Origin: Marispirochaeta sp964554875
GTDB taxonomy: Bacteria > Spirochaetota > Spirochaetia > JC444 > Marispirochaetaceae
DNA: 64,000 bases
NCBI GenBank assembly: GCA_964554875.1
Contig: CAZKQJ010000012.1
Span: 32,075 to 96,074, forward strand
Direction: 5' to 3'
Below, piece by piece: positions 15,941 to 24,846 of this stretch. Numbering within the stretch: position 1 is the stretch's first letter; each line of letters starts with the position of its first letter. The notes under the pieces are model-generated. The model did no database searches, was not told the DNA's origin, and saw only the letters and a list, made by a program, of their open reading frames with translations. Made by a program: the position numbers and the translations under genes.

Positions 15941-16483
15941 TCAGGGAAGGTCCGCAATGCAGGATTTGAATAACTCCAGATCGGCGGAGGAGAAAAAAAT
16001 GAAAATTACCTTTCTCGGAAGATCATTCTCCCGCAAGAAATCAATCACCGTTTTATATGCTATTGGAGCAGCCTGCTCTTTCGGAAAGCTGTAAACACCG
16101 GTGGAAATCGCAGGGAAGGCGATGCTCTTGCAGCGTTTATCCCTGGCTATCGTCAGACAGTTCAGGTAGGCCTCGGCAAGCTGCTTCCGGGAGGTCTCTT
16201 CGTCGCCGCCCCAACGGGGACCAACGGTGTGGATAACGTATTTTGCGGGAAGGTTCCCGGCAGTGCTTATAACCGCCTTTCCCACCGGCATGCCATGGGG
16301 ATACTCTTTCCGGCGGATTTCCCGGCAGGCCGCCAGAATCGCGGCTCCTCCGGCACGGTGAATGGCGCCGTCTACTCCTCCTCCGCCCATGAGGCTGGAA
16401 TTGGCGGCGTTGACAATCGCATCCACCCGGAGCGTGGTAATGTCGCCCTGAACGATCTCGATCCGCTCATCAATTGTATCCAT
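15941..16483 (-). CDS. Macrodomain protein, O-acetyl-ADP-ribose deacetylase-like
   Basis: 180 residues making a single macrodomain of the YmdB/MacroD type. VDAIVNAANSSLMGGGGVDG (20-39) followed by AIHRAGG is the ADP-ribose-binding signature, GKAVISTAGNLPAKYVIHTVGP and FPAISTGVYSFPKEQAAPIA complete the fold. Likely removes ADP-ribose from acidic side chains or deacetylates O-acetyl-ADP-ribose; the physiological substrate is unknown. It is 20 bases downstream of hisC. No ADP-ribosyltransferase gene is nearby, so it does not look like a toxin-antitoxin partner. Confidence 0.92.
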   Translation of the reverse strand: MDTIDERIEIVQGDITTLRVDAIVNAANSSLMGGGGVDGAIHRAGGAAILAACREIRRKEYPHGMPVGKAVISTAGNLPAKYVIHTVGPRWGGDEETSRKQLAEAYLNCLTIARDKRCKSIAFPAISTGVYSFPKEQAAPIAYKTVIDFLRENDLPRKVIFIFFSSADLELFKSCIADLP

Positions 16484-16503
16484 CCCTTATCCTCCTGCCT
16501 GAT

Positions 16504-17580
16504 CTATATCTCATTTCTGATACGTGAAAGCTCAGAGAAGAAGCCCTCCATATCGGTTCTGGAGCCAATACTGATACGCAGGAATTCCCTGGTACGGGGA
16601 CTGGGAAAAAAACGTACCAGGAATCCCCGTTCCTTTAATATAGCATACAGTTTTTCCGCAGTGGTAAAAGTTGGACCGGCAAAGAGAAAATTGGCCTTCG
16701 ATGGAAGCACCCGCCAGCCGTCATCTGAAAGTTTTTTCGCCGTCCACTCCCTGACGGCGATTAGTTCGTCCCTGCATTTCTCGAAATAGTCGGTATCCTC
16801 CAGGGCCGTGACGGCAATCTCCTGGGCCAGACGGGATACGGGGTAGGAATTAAAGGCGTCCTTGGTACGGGTCAGGGCTTCTATAAGATCCGGATTACCT
16901 GCAGCGTAACCCAGCCGCAGACCCGCCAGGGAGTAACTTTTTGACAGGGTTCCGACAACAAGCAGATTAGGATATCTGTTTACAAGGTCTGTCACGCTCT
17001 CGCCGCCGAAGTCCACATAGGCCTCGTCCACAGCCACAAGACGATCGCTTCGTGATGACTCAAGAAGATCGATAATATCACTTCTCGAAAGGGAGATCCC
17101 TGTGGGGGCGTTGGGGTTTGCCACGATTATTCCGCTGTAATCGGATTCCCCGGCGATTTCCTTGAAGAGCCCGATATTAACGGAATAATCTTCCCCCAGG
17201 GGGACCTCCCTGTAAGAAAGTCCGTGGAGAGAGCAGAAGACCGGATAAAAACTGTAGCTTACGTCAGGAAAAAGGACCGGGCCGAACTCTTCGTCAAAGA
17301 AGGCATAAAAGAGATGAGCCAGGACCTCGTCGGAACCGTTACCGCAGAAGATGTTCTCTTTTTCGAGGACGAAACGCGCTGCAAAGGCTTCCCTGAGGCG
17401 TGTCGAATCAGGGTCCGGATAGAGTCTCAGGCGGGATGGATCGAAATTTCGCAGGAGATCCCTTACTCCGGGGGCCGGTGGAAAGGGGTTCTCGTTGGTG
17501 TTCAGCTTTATGTACTGTCTGTTCTGGGGCTGTTCTCCCGGTACATAGGGAGTAAGGGCCCGCACTTTTCTTGAATACAT
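16504..17580 (-). CDS. hisC: Histidinol-phosphate aminotransferase
   Basis: PLP enzyme of histidine biosynthesis, 358 residues. KLNTNENPF at 25-33, GNGSDEVL (phosphate-side loop), NPNAPTG, DEAYVDFGG and the lysine that binds PLP in TLSKSYSLAG (Lys214), then RLGYAAGN. The ATG at 17580 has GGAGGAG six bases upstream; a 16-codon extension overlapping folC's end is less likely. It is in a minus-strand unit with hisD and folC; the remaining histidine genes are not in the window. Broader activity on aromatic amino acids is possible. Confidence 0.93.
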   Translation of the reverse strand: MYSRKVRALTPYVPGEQPQNRQYIKLNTNENPFPPAPGVRDLLRNFDPSRLRLYPDPDSTRLREAFAARFVLEKENIFCGNGSDEVLAHLFYAFFDEEFGPVLFPDVSYSFYPVFCSLHGLSYREVPLGEDYSVNIGLFKEIAGESDYSGIIVANPNAPTGISLSRSDIIDLLESSRSDRLVAVDEAYVDFGGESVTDLVNRYPNLLVVGTLSKSYSLAGLRLGYAAGNPDLIEALTRTKDAFNSYPVSRLAQEIAVTALEDTDYFEKCRDELIAVREWTAKKLSDDGWRVLPSKANFLFAGPTFTTAEKLYAILKERGFLVRFFPSPRTREFLRISIGSRTDMEGFFSELSRIRNEI

Positions 17581-17599
17581 GATAACTCCTCCGGGGCGC

Positions 17600-18913
17600 T
17601 CAAAAATCCTGCACTTCCTTAACCGCACCTATTAAATAGAATGATCCCAGTACAAGGATCGGTTCATCCGGGGCTGCCAGTTCCTGTGCCCGGCGCAGGG
17701 CCTGTTCAGTGTCGGGAAGCAGTTCAGCTTCCGGGTACCTTCTGCAAATAATCTCATGCGTCTTTTCCGGCCTGCTTGCACGGAAGCTGCCGGGCCTGCT
17801 TACTATAACATGGGAGAGCCCGTCCGGCAGCGAAGCTGCAACACCTTCCACGTCCTTGTCCTCGGCTATGGCAAAGATCAGGACCCCCCCCGCAGGATAG
17901 CGTGAGCGAAAAGCGGCGGTACTTGCCTCCACAGAACGCGGTGTGTGGGCAGCGTCGTAGATCCATATCCTCTCTCCGGAAATAACCGTCTCGAAACGCC
18001 CGGGGAGTCGGGTGGATTCAATACCTTTTGTATAGACCTCAGACGGGATGTTAATGTTTTTCCCCGCCGTGAGCTGTACTGCCCGGGCCGCCAGGGCAGC
18101 ATTGAATCCCTGGTGCATCCCCGGAATTCCCGGTTTTGCGTGTACAAGGGGACCGTCCGGAAGCTGAATCTCAACCGTTTCATCCTTGTACCGGGTAACC
18201 TGAAGTTCGCGAAGCCTGAACAAGGGACTCTGCCGTTGTGCTGCAATCTCCGTCAGTACCGGGACGGCCTCCGGGTTCAGATCTCCCAGAAGGACCGGAA
18301 TCCCGGATTTAATGATTCCTCCCTTCTCCGCGGCGACTTCGGCAATGCTGTTCCCCAGGAGCCTGGTATGTTCCAGCTCGATGGATGTAATTACCGAAAT
18401 CTCAGGAACCACTATATTGGTTGCGTCGAGACGACCGCCCAGTCCGGTCTCGAGGACAAGCCATTGGCAGCCTGCCTCCCGAAAAGCCAGCAGGGCCGTC
18501 AGGGTCAGAAGTTCGAAGGTCGTCGGGTCCGAAGCGTCGCCGAACCAGTTGGGACGATACGCCCCGCGTATACGCTGTATCGTATCAAGGAGGATATCTG
18601 CCGGCATATACTCACCGTCCAGCATGAAACGTTCCCGGTAACTCATTACGTGGGGAGAGGCGTATACCCCGGTGCGGAAGCCGGCCTCCCGGAGTATGGA
18701 TCCGGCGAAGGCGCAGGTAGACCCCTTGCCCTTGGAGCCGGCAACATGGATAAGGGAACAGGATTGTTGTGGATTTCCGAATTCCCCGGCCAGGAACCTC
18801 ATACGGTCGAGCCTGAAGGGGCGCAGATTGTCGGCAGTACGGCGTTCGAAATTGGTAAAGCCCTCTATCCAGCCGAAGGCCTCAGCGAGGGACTCGGGAA
18901 GAGGCTCCTTCAT
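17600..18913 (-). CDS. folC: Folylpolyglutamate synthase / dihydrofolate synthase
   Basis: Adds glutamate to dihydropteroate and folates. 437 residues with Mur-ligase-like architecture: P-loop HVAGSKGKGST (56-66), PHVMSYRERF, ETGLGGRLDATN, SIELEHTRLLGNSIAEVAAEKGGIIK and a C-terminal domain with YDAAHTPRSVEAS. It overlaps hisD by four bases. folP lies divergently just beyond hisD, so two folate genes flank hisD. I cannot tell from sequence alone whether both activities are present. Confidence 0.93.
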   Translation of the reverse strand: MKEPLPESLAEAFGWIEGFTNFERRTADNLRPFRLDRMRFLAGEFGNPQQSCSLIHVAGSKGKGSTCAFAGSILREAGFRTGVYASPHVMSYRERFMLDGEYMPADILLDTIQRIRGAYRPNWFGDASDPTTFELLTLTALLAFREAGCQWLVLETGLGGRLDATNIVVPEISVITSIELEHTRLLGNSIAEVAAEKGGIIKSGIPVLLGDLNPEAVPVLTEIAAQRQSPLFRLRELQVTRYKDETVEIQLPDGPLVHAKPGIPGMHQGFNAALAARAVQLTAGKNINIPSEVYTKGIESTRLPGRFETVISGERIWIYDAAHTPRSVEASTAAFRSRYPAGGVLIFAIAEDKDVEGVAASLPDGLSHVIVSRPGSFRASRPEKTHEIICRRYPEAELLPDTEQALRRAQELAAPDEPILVLGSFYLIGAVKEVQDF

Positions 18914-20208
18914 CTTCTCGTCTGGACTGCCTTCTTGTGGGCCGGAAATCCCTCATATTCGGCCAGAACGGCCACATGCTCAGCCAGCAGGGCATTGCCT
19001 GCTTTGGTGGCGTAGATTATCGAAGAGTACTTCATAAAGTCCCGTACGGAGACCGGGGAATAGGTCCTGGCCCGTCCACCGGTAGGCAGGACGGCGTTGG
19101 CCCCCACGGCATAGTTGGCGGCGGAAAATGGGGTAGTGTCTCCCAGTATTATCTCTCCGGCATTCCGTATAAGCGGAAGCACGTCAAAGGGCTCATGGCA
19201 CTGTACCTGCAGGTGCTCAGGTGCGTAGAGATTCACGATTTCCGCTGCCTCCTCTATTGAATCGGTGGTAATAAGTGCACCGTAACCGGAGAATACGGCA
19301 CTGACAAAATCCTTCCTGGGCTGGGGCAGCTTCTCGATTTCAGCGGCAAGATATTCCGCAGCTTTACGGGCCACCCTCTCGTCCGTGCAGACAAGAACAG
19401 CCGAACTGTCGGCCCCGTGTTCCGCTTCGGTCAAGAGGTCGATGGCGAGGAGGTATGGATCCGCTTTGCCGTCAGCCAGGACCGCCGATTCCGAAGGTCC
19501 CGCAGGCAGACCCACATCCACGGTATCTGACAGGAGCCGCTTTGCTGCGGTAACGTACATGCTGCCCGGACCGATTATCTTGGTAACCGGGTTTACTGTC
19601 TCGGTTCCCAGAGCCATGGCTGACACCCCGTGGGCACCGCCGAAGCGGTAGACCTCGTCGATACCGCACATTTCCGCGGTGTAAAGACAGGCGGGATCAA
19701 CACTTCCGTCCCCGTTGGGCGGTGTAAGAACCGTGATGCGCGGAACCCCCGCCACGGTGGCCGGAACGCCGAGCATGTAGAGCATGGAAGGAAAGCTTCC
19801 CCGGCCCCTGGGAACATAGAGTGCTGCAGAGTCGATGGGGCTTGCCCGTTCTCCGGCAAACACGCCGGGGCGAATCTCCATCATCTTCATGGCCCTGGAA
19901 AGCTGGGTTTCATGATAGGCCCGGACATTCTCGATGCAGAAGAGAAGGGCGTCCTTGACTTCGTCGGACAGCGTTTCCCGTGCCGTGTCGAATTCCTGTT
20001 CGCTTACGCGGAAGGGGTGGATATCCAGGTCGACCTTATCGAGTTCGAGACTCAGCTCTTTGAGCGCAGTGTCTCCGTCCGTTTGAATCCGGCGAATAAT
20101 GTCCTTAACCGAGTCCATGACATCGCTGATGTTGATTTCTGAGCGTTTTAAAAGGGCTGTTTTCTGATCATCCTTCAAGTCCCGCCAGCGCCGTACCGGT
20201 ATCTCCAT
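18910..20208 (-). CDS. hisD: Histidinol dehydrogenase
   Basis: NAD-dependent zinc enzyme for the last two steps of histidine synthesis, 432 residues. YVPRGRGSFPSMLYM, GVPRITVLTPP, AHGVSAMALGTETV, KIIGPGSMYVTAAKR, AGPSESAVLADG, LTEAEHGADSSAVLV and PEHLQVQ (catalytic histidine region) are all present. The ATG at 20208 follows GGAGGATGGG; a GTG five codons upstream is within that ribosome site and is rejected. First gene of the long minus-strand unit that runs to the pseudokinase. Confidence 0.95.
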   Translation of the reverse strand: MEIPVRRWRDLKDDQKTALLKRSEINISDVMDSVKDIIRRIQTDGDTALKELSLELDKVDLDIHPFRVSEQEFDTARETLSDEVKDALLFCIENVRAYHETQLSRAMKMMEIRPGVFAGERASPIDSAALYVPRGRGSFPSMLYMLGVPATVAGVPRITVLTPPNGDGSVDPACLYTAEMCGIDEVYRFGGAHGVSAMALGTETVNPVTKIIGPGSMYVTAAKRLLSDTVDVGLPAGPSESAVLADGKADPYLLAIDLLTEAEHGADSSAVLVCTDERVARKAAEYLAAEIEKLPQPRKDFVSAVFSGYGALITTDSIEEAAEIVNLYAPEHLQVQCHEPFDVLPLIRNAGEIILGDTTPFSAANYAVGANAVLPTGGRARTYSPVSVRDFMKYSSIIYATKAGNALLAEHVAVLAEYEGFPAHKKAVQTRR

Positions 20209-20248
20209 CCCATCCTCCGGCACTAACTGTAGTACGAGCCAATTCCTC

Positions 20249-20277
20249 TGGTCAATACAGGACCTTTTTCTTATAAT
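20249..20277 (+). promoter_or_regulatory. Putative sigma-70 promoter of folP, predicting a leaderless mRNA
   Basis: TGGTCA at 20249-20254, 17-base spacer and a perfect TATAAT at 20272-20277, then seven bases to the ATG at 20285. A nearer ATG at 20276 lies inside the -10 box and could not be on the transcript. The divergent hisD promoter must share this 76-base gap; a TTGACC on the minus strand with a 15-base spacer to TACTAC is a weak candidate. Confidence 0.6.
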
Positions 20278-20284
20278 GACGCTG

Positions 20285-21136
20285 ATGAGTGTTCCAGGTC
20301 ATCCCGCAGATATTGATTTCTCCCGGAAGCCCCTTGTCATGGGAATTATCAATTGTACCCCTGATTCCTTTTTCCCCTCTTCCCGCGCAGCCGCTCTGGC
20401 GGATGCATCCAGAAAAGCGCGGCAGCTGATAGACGAAGGTGCCCATATTCTCGATCTTGGTGGAGAATCATCCCGTCCCGGGGCCGATTACGTAGATGAG
20501 GATGAGGAGCTGCGCCGGGTCATACCTGTTGTGGAGGAAATCAGGAAATTCTCGCATATCCCCCTGAGTATCGATACCCGCAAAGCTGCTGTTGCAGAAG
20601 CTGCCTTCAAGGCGGGAGCCGATATAATTAATGATATATCCGCACTTCAGGATGACGAAGCCATGGCCGCTATCGTAGCTGATTATGGAGCTTACGTTGT
20701 CCTGATGCACAAGAAGGGGAGCCCCAGGGATATGCAGCTTCAACCCCACTATGAGAATGTTCTTGAAGAGGTGCTGGCTGGACTTAAGCAGGCGGTGGAA
20801 AAAGCTTCGAAGGCGGGTGTCCAAAAGGAGAAGATAATTCTTGACCCCGGGATAGGCTTCGGCAAGCGGCATCAGGACAATCTTGATCTGCTCCGGAATA
20901 TTCCCCGGCTGAGCGCCCTTGGGTATCCCGTTTTAATAGGGCACTCCCGAAAATCCTTTCTGGAAAAGATAAGCGGCCGCGGAGTAGACGAGCGAATTTA
21001 TGCAAGTATAAGCGCCGGTGTGCTGGCCCAGCTGAAGGGCGCTGCTGTACTGAGGGTTCATGACGTGGCAGCGACCCTGGATGCCGTGGCGGTTGTACGG
21101 GCCATAGAAGGAGACGGGGTCTCGTGGAGTGGCTGA
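20285..21136 (+). CDS. folP: Dihydropteroate synthase
   Basis: Joins p-aminobenzoate to hydroxymethyl-dihydropterin diphosphate in folate synthesis; the sulfonamide target. 283 residues from the ATG at 20285. PLVMGIINCTPDSF near residue 20, HILDLGGESSRPGA, PLSIDTRKAAVAEAAFKAGADIINDISA, LMHKKG, ILDPGIGFGKRHQDNLDLL and PVLIGHSRKSFL are the full set of family motifs. It overlaps cdaA by 13 bases, so folate synthesis and c-di-AMP synthesis are translationally linked. Confidence 0.96.
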   Translation: MSVPGHPADIDFSRKPLVMGIINCTPDSFFPSSRAAALADASRKARQLIDEGAHILDLGGESSRPGADYVDEDEELRRVIPVVEEIRKFSHIPLSIDTRKAAVAEAAFKAGADIINDISALQDDEAMAAIVADYGAYVVLMHKKGSPRDMQLQPHYENVLEEVLAGLKQAVEKASKAGVQKEKIILDPGIGFGKRHQDNLDLLRNIPRLSALGYPVLIGHSRKSFLEKISGRGVDERIYASISAGVLAQLKGAAVLRVHDVAATLDAVAVVRAIEGDGVSWSG

Positions 21137-21927
21137 ACCAGATCTGGATTTTCCGCGATATAATTCGTCCTCTTCTGGATATCCTCATACTATCCTTTAT
21201 AATCTATCAGATTTACCAGATCCTCGTTCAGACCAGGGCCATTCAGCTGGTGAAAGGGGCCTTTTTAATGACCCTGATCTATGTGCTGGCCTTTTTTCTG
21301 GAGCTTTCCACCCTGCTGTGGATCATGAACGGTCTGGCCACGGTTCTGGTCATAATTATTGCCATAGTATTCCAGCCGGAGCTTCGGAATATTTTTACCA
21401 CCATCGGTCGGGGAGAATGGCTCAGGTTACAGAACAGGGGAACCTCCTACCAGCTGGACAGCGTTCTGAATGCGGTGGAAGTCCTTTCCGGCCGTCAGCG
21501 GGGAGCGCTTATCGTTTTCAGTCTCAAGGTCGGCTTGAAGAATATAATCGAAACCGGAACACGCCTGAATGCGGATATCAGTTCCTCCCTGATTCTGACC
21601 ATCTTTGGTCATGACACCCCCCTGCACGACGGGGCGATTGTGCTTCAGGGGGGGGAGATCATCTCTGCCGGTTGTTTTCTTCCTCTTTCGGAGCAGTCCG
21701 ACATCCGCCGCAGTTTCGGAACCCGACACCGGGCCGCCCTGGGACTGGCTGAAGAGACCGATGCTGTAGTCCTTATAGTATCCGAAGAGACCGGTGCGAT
21801 ATCCCTGGCCTACAATGCGAATCTCTACTACGATCTGACCGTTCAGGAGGTCCGCTTGACCTTGCGGCGTCTCCTGAACATACACGAAGACGAACGGGAA
21901 GAGGAGGGTGCCGCAATTGAATCCTAG
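21124..21927 (+). CDS. cdaA: Diadenylate cyclase CdaA
   Basis: Membrane enzyme that condenses two ATP into c-di-AMP. 267 residues from a GTG start. Three N-terminal helices (about 13-33, 44-62, 67-85), a short linker with FQPELRNIF, and the DAC domain with HDGAI (DGA at 169-171) and GTRHRAALG (199-207), the two catalytic motifs. Overlaps folP by 13 bases and cdaR by 20. The usual Firmicutes neighbour glmM is missing; acpS follows instead. A run of eight G (21648-21655) lies in the coding sequence. No c-di-AMP phosphodiesterase is in the window. Confidence 0.95.
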   Translation: MEWLNQIWIFRDIIRPLLDILILSFIIYQIYQILVQTRAIQLVKGAFLMTLIYVLAFFLELSTLLWIMNGLATVLVIIIAIVFQPELRNIFTTIGRGEWLRLQNRGTSYQLDSVLNAVEVLSGRQRGALIVFSLKVGLKNIIETGTRLNADISSSLILTIFGHDTPLHDGAIVLQGGEIISAGCFLPLSEQSDIRRSFGTRHRAALGLAEETDAVVLIVSEETGAISLAYNANLYYDLTVQEVRLTLRRLLNIHEDEREEEGAAIES

Positions 21928-22879
21928 GCAGCTGCTTGAACGTCTGGCCCACAACTGGCCTGTCAAGGTTCTGTCCCTGGCCCTGGCGGTCCTTCTTTTT
22001 CTGTTCTACAGGATTTCCAGTCTCGAGGAGCGGTTTTTCAGTGTTCCTCTTGAACTCAGGATCAGCGAGAACCTTGTTCCCGCCGGACCGTATCCACGAA
22101 ACGCCAGGGTTACAATCCGGGGCGATCAGGATGCGGTCTTCAATATTATGGAGGACGATATACAGGTATTCGCCGACTTTAGCGATTTTCGGCGGGAGGG
22201 TGTTTTCAGGGCTCCCCTGCAGTATCATCGGCAGGGGAGCGCTCTCAATGTGGATTACCTCGAAATAAGTGTTGAACCGGCTGAGTTGAGACTGGAACTG
22301 GAAGAAAAGCGTGAGAAGCTTGTGGATGTGGTTCCCAACATCGTCGGGTATCCAGCCCGGGGCTATGAGCTTGGACAGTATTTTGTTTCTCCCGAAAAAA
22401 TCCGGATAGAAGGCCCGAAAAGCAGCGTCGAGGATCTTCGATCCCTCATGACCAATCCCATCGATCTTACCAATCTTCGCAGTTCCATAAGTATCAAGGT
22501 CGGTTTCGAAACAGCCCCCGAGGATATGCTGCGCTTTCCGGACTATAAAGAGGTCGAGTTCAGGGGCATTATCCAGGAGACCCGGCTTATCAGAACCTTT
22601 GAAAACATCGATATACTGGTAATGGATATGGACGATGAGTTCAGAATAAGCTCTGAACTCCCTTCGGGAAGTATCAAGTTTCAGGGAACCCAACTGATAC
22701 TTGAATCCGTTAATCCTGAAGATTTTTCCCTGGTTATTGATGGAAGCTTTATCTCTTCTCCCGGAACTTATCGACTTGCCGTTGAAGCGGAAGTCCCTTC
22801 TGACGTGCTCATATTAAATTATGAACCCGAAGAAATAAGTCTGAGGGTTGAAGCTGCGGAAGAGGCGGAAGGCTTATGA
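21908..22879 (+). CDS. cdaR: YbbR-domain protein, CdaR-like regulator of diadenylate cyclase
   Basis: 323 residues: a short cytoplasmic start, one transmembrane helix at about 18-38, then extracytoplasmic YbbR repeats at roughly 45-120, 125-215 and 220-320, each with the ...V.I.G....V......I.A..D pattern (for example NARVTIRGDQDAVFNIMEDD). In Firmicutes CdaR binds and modulates CdaA. Two starts are possible: GTG at 21908, which abuts GAGGAGG, or TTG at 21917, which has that site at a better nine-base distance; the second may be the real one. Overlaps cdaA by about 11-20 bases. Confidence 0.88.
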   Translation: MPQLNPRQLLERLAHNWPVKVLSLALAVLLFLFYRISSLEERFFSVPLELRISENLVPAGPYPRNARVTIRGDQDAVFNIMEDDIQVFADFSDFRREGVFRAPLQYHRQGSALNVDYLEISVEPAELRLELEEKREKLVDVVPNIVGYPARGYELGQYFVSPEKIRIEGPKSSVEDLRSLMTNPIDLTNLRSSISIKVGFETAPEDMLRFPDYKEVEFRGIIQETRLIRTFENIDILVMDMDDEFRISSELPSGSIKFQGTQLILESVNPEDFSLVIDGSFISSPGTYRLAVEAEVPSDVLILNYEPEEISLRVEAAEEAEGL

Positions 22880-23256
22880 TACTTGGAATCGGAGTCGATA
22901 TTGTGCATGTCAACCGTATGGCCCACTGGCTGGAGAGGCCGGAACTGATGCACCGGTTTTTTCATCCTTCGGAAATCGAAGACGCCCTGAGAAGGGGAAA
23001 ATCATCGGCCCTTTCTCTGGCTGCCCGATTCGCCGCCAAGGAGGCTTTTGGCAAGGCCCTGGGAACGGGGCTTCATGGTTTGATTTTAAAAGAGATACGG
23101 GTAAAGAATAATCGTTACGGCAAACCGGACATCGAACTTTTCGGCAGGGCAAAAAAAACCCTGGAAGATATGGGAGGCAGGACCATTCATCTTACCATGA
23201 CTCATGAGAGGGATAACGCTGTTGCCATGGTGGTTCTTGAAGGAGAGAAGCAATGA
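22876..23256 (+). CDS. acpS: Holo-[acyl-carrier-protein] synthase
   Basis: Transfers 4'-phosphopantetheine from CoA to acyl carrier protein. 126 residues, standard size. GIGVDIVHVNRM at 4-15 has the Mg-binding aspartate, SLAARFAAKEAFGKALGTG holds the catalytic FAAKEA core, and HLTMTHERDNAVAMVVLE matches the SxSHxxxxAxAxVI end motif, with T in place of the usual S. ATGA overlap with cdaR and with the next gene. It ties the c-di-AMP pair to lipid synthesis. Confidence 0.94.
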   Translation: MILGIGVDIVHVNRMAHWLERPELMHRFFHPSEIEDALRRGKSSALSLAARFAAKEAFGKALGTGLHGLILKEIRVKNNRYGKPDIELFGRAKKTLEDMGGRTIHLTMTHERDNAVAMVVLEGEKQ

Positions 23257-24104
23257 ACAAAATCTCATTCTTTTCTAAAAATCCGATAACCTGTCCCGTC
23301 TGTGGTTCCAGCTTTCACCGTGAAGAAATGCTTACCGGAAGCGGACGCCTGATTGCCGGGAACCTTACGGAGGAACTTCGGCGGCTTTACGAGGTAAACA
23401 AAAAGTACGGGGAGGTGAATCCTCTGGTTTATCCTGTCAGCGTCTGTCCATCCTGTTTTTTCGCCGCCTACCCTTCTGATTTTTCCGAAGTCCCCGCGGA
23501 ATCGGTTCCGGAACTGAAAAAGAACAGTGAAAAACGGGTCTCCGTAATACGGCCCATATTTCCGGAACTGGAATTCCGTGAACCCCGGGGACTTAAAGAA
23601 GGGGTGGCTTCCTACTATTTCGCCATCATGTGCTACGATTACTTTCCGAAAATCGTTGCTCCGACAATAAAGCAGGGACTCTCTTCCTTGAGGGCGGCAT
23701 GGCTGTGCAACGATCTTCATACCGCCCTTCCCAACGAAAATTACGACTATATGGCCCGTCTATTTTACCGGAAGGCGCGTTTTTTCTACACCCTTGCAGT
23801 GGAATACGAATCCGACGGAACTGAAAGCCTGGGCAATGCCGGCAACCTGGGTCCGGACCTGGATAAGAACTACGGTTATGACGGAGTACTCTATCTTGCC
23901 AGTTACCTTGAATATATGTATGGTCCTCAGGATGACCCGGAAAAACGGGAAAAGTCTCTTCATCTTGCAAAGCGCATTGTTGCCAGAATATTCGGCATGG
24001 GAAAAGCCTCCAAAAGCAAGCCGGAGGCAATCCTGAACTGCTCCCGGGATCTTTTTGATTCCATCAATGAGTCTCTGAAGGATTTGGGGGGGGGTGATGC
24101 CTAG
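23253..24104 (+). CDS. DUF2225 family protein
   Basis: 283 residues. Two CxxC pairs in the first quarter, CPVC (Cys14, Cys17) and CPSC (Cys64, Cys67), suggest a zinc ribbon or knuckle; GSGRL, NPLVYPVSVCPSCFFAAYPSDF and later a helical, TPR-like region with HTALPNENYDYMARLFYRKARFFY and LASYLEYMYG. The function of the family is unknown; no signal peptide or membrane helix. Overlaps acpS by four bases. Its last codons contain a run of nine G (24086-24094) that also forms the upstream region of truA, so slippage there would change its C-terminus. Confidence 0.8.
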   Translation: MNKISFFSKNPITCPVCGSSFHREEMLTGSGRLIAGNLTEELRRLYEVNKKYGEVNPLVYPVSVCPSCFFAAYPSDFSEVPAESVPELKKNSEKRVSVIRPIFPELEFREPRGLKEGVASYYFAIMCYDYFPKIVAPTIKQGLSSLRAAWLCNDLHTALPNENYDYMARLFYRKARFFYTLAVEYESDGTESLGNAGNLGPDLDKNYGYDGVLYLASYLEYMYGPQDDPEKREKSLHLAKRIVARIFGMGKASKSKPEAILNCSRDLFDSINESLKDLGGGDA

Positions 24105-24846
24105 AATCCGGCTGGATATGAGTTACAACGGCAACAGCTTTTGCGGCTGGCAGCTGCAGAAAAATGATCCCTCTGTCCAGGGAGCGCTGGAATCGGCATT
24201 AAAGCAGCTTACCGGAGATGATGTACGGGTTACAGGATCAGGAAGAACGGATTCGGGGGTCCATGCCCTGAACCAGACGGCCCATTTTGACAGCGACGCC
24301 TCGATCCCTCCTGAGAAATACGCCCCTGCCCTTAACAGTCTTTTACCGCAGGGTGTCAGGATTCACAGGAGTTTGGAAGCTGCCGGGGATTTTCATGCCC
24401 GCTTCAGTGCCAGGCGCAGAACGTACCGTTATCTGATAAAAACGGGGCAGAACCGGAGTTCTTTCTGTGACGGACGGGTATACCATATTCGCCGCTGTCC
24501 GGATATTGCACGACTAAATGAGCTGGCAGCAGCTCTCGTGGGGACCCACGATTTTACCACCTTTACAGCCGCCGGGGACTCCTCGGAATCCAGGGTGCGG
24601 AACATCGAGGCTGCCGGCTTTCTGCCCCGCCGGGGGCTTCTACAGTTTTATATAAGCGGCAACGCATTTCTATGGCGTATGGTACGATCCATTGTCGGAA
24701 CCTTGCTTGATTTTGAACAGAGGGGAGAGGAGCCGCAGGCTGTGCGTAATCTGCTGCTGTCCAAAGACCGGAGTCTCGCAGGTCCGACAGCGCCGGCTCA
24801 GGGCCTCTATCTCTACAGGGTATATTATGAAGAGCATTCTGGCTAA
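24097..24846 (+). CDS. truA: tRNA pseudouridine synthase A
   Basis: Makes pseudouridine at positions 38-40 of tRNA anticodon arms. 249 residues. SYNGNSFCGWQLQ (9-21), catalytic aspartate in GSGRTDSGVHALNQ (Asp52), HARFSARRRTYRYLI, GTHDFTTF and NAFLWRMVRSIVGTLL are the family motifs. The ATG at 24097 is preferred over the GTG one codon before it; the ribosome site is the nine-G run just upstream. Overlaps DUF2225 by eight bases and the next gene by 20. Confidence 0.95.
   Translation: MPRIRLDMSYNGNSFCGWQLQKNDPSVQGALESALKQLTGDDVRVTGSGRTDSGVHALNQTAHFDSDASIPPEKYAPALNSLLPQGVRIHRSLEAAGDFHARFSARRRTYRYLIKTGQNRSSFCDGRVYHIRRCPDIARLNELAAALVGTHDFTTFTAAGDSSESRVRNIEAAGFLPRRGLLQFYISGNAFLWRMVRSIVGTLLDFEQRGEEPQAVRNLLLSKDRSLAGPTAPAQGLYLYRVYYEEHSG

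Noticed and set aside
17945..19015. 356-codon plus-strand frame over folC and hisD
   Set aside because: Antisense frame created by codon bias of folC/hisD; no domain, no ribosome site.
21773..22693. 306-codon minus-strand frame opposite cdaR
   Set aside because: Antisense to a clear YbbR protein; no recognisable family.
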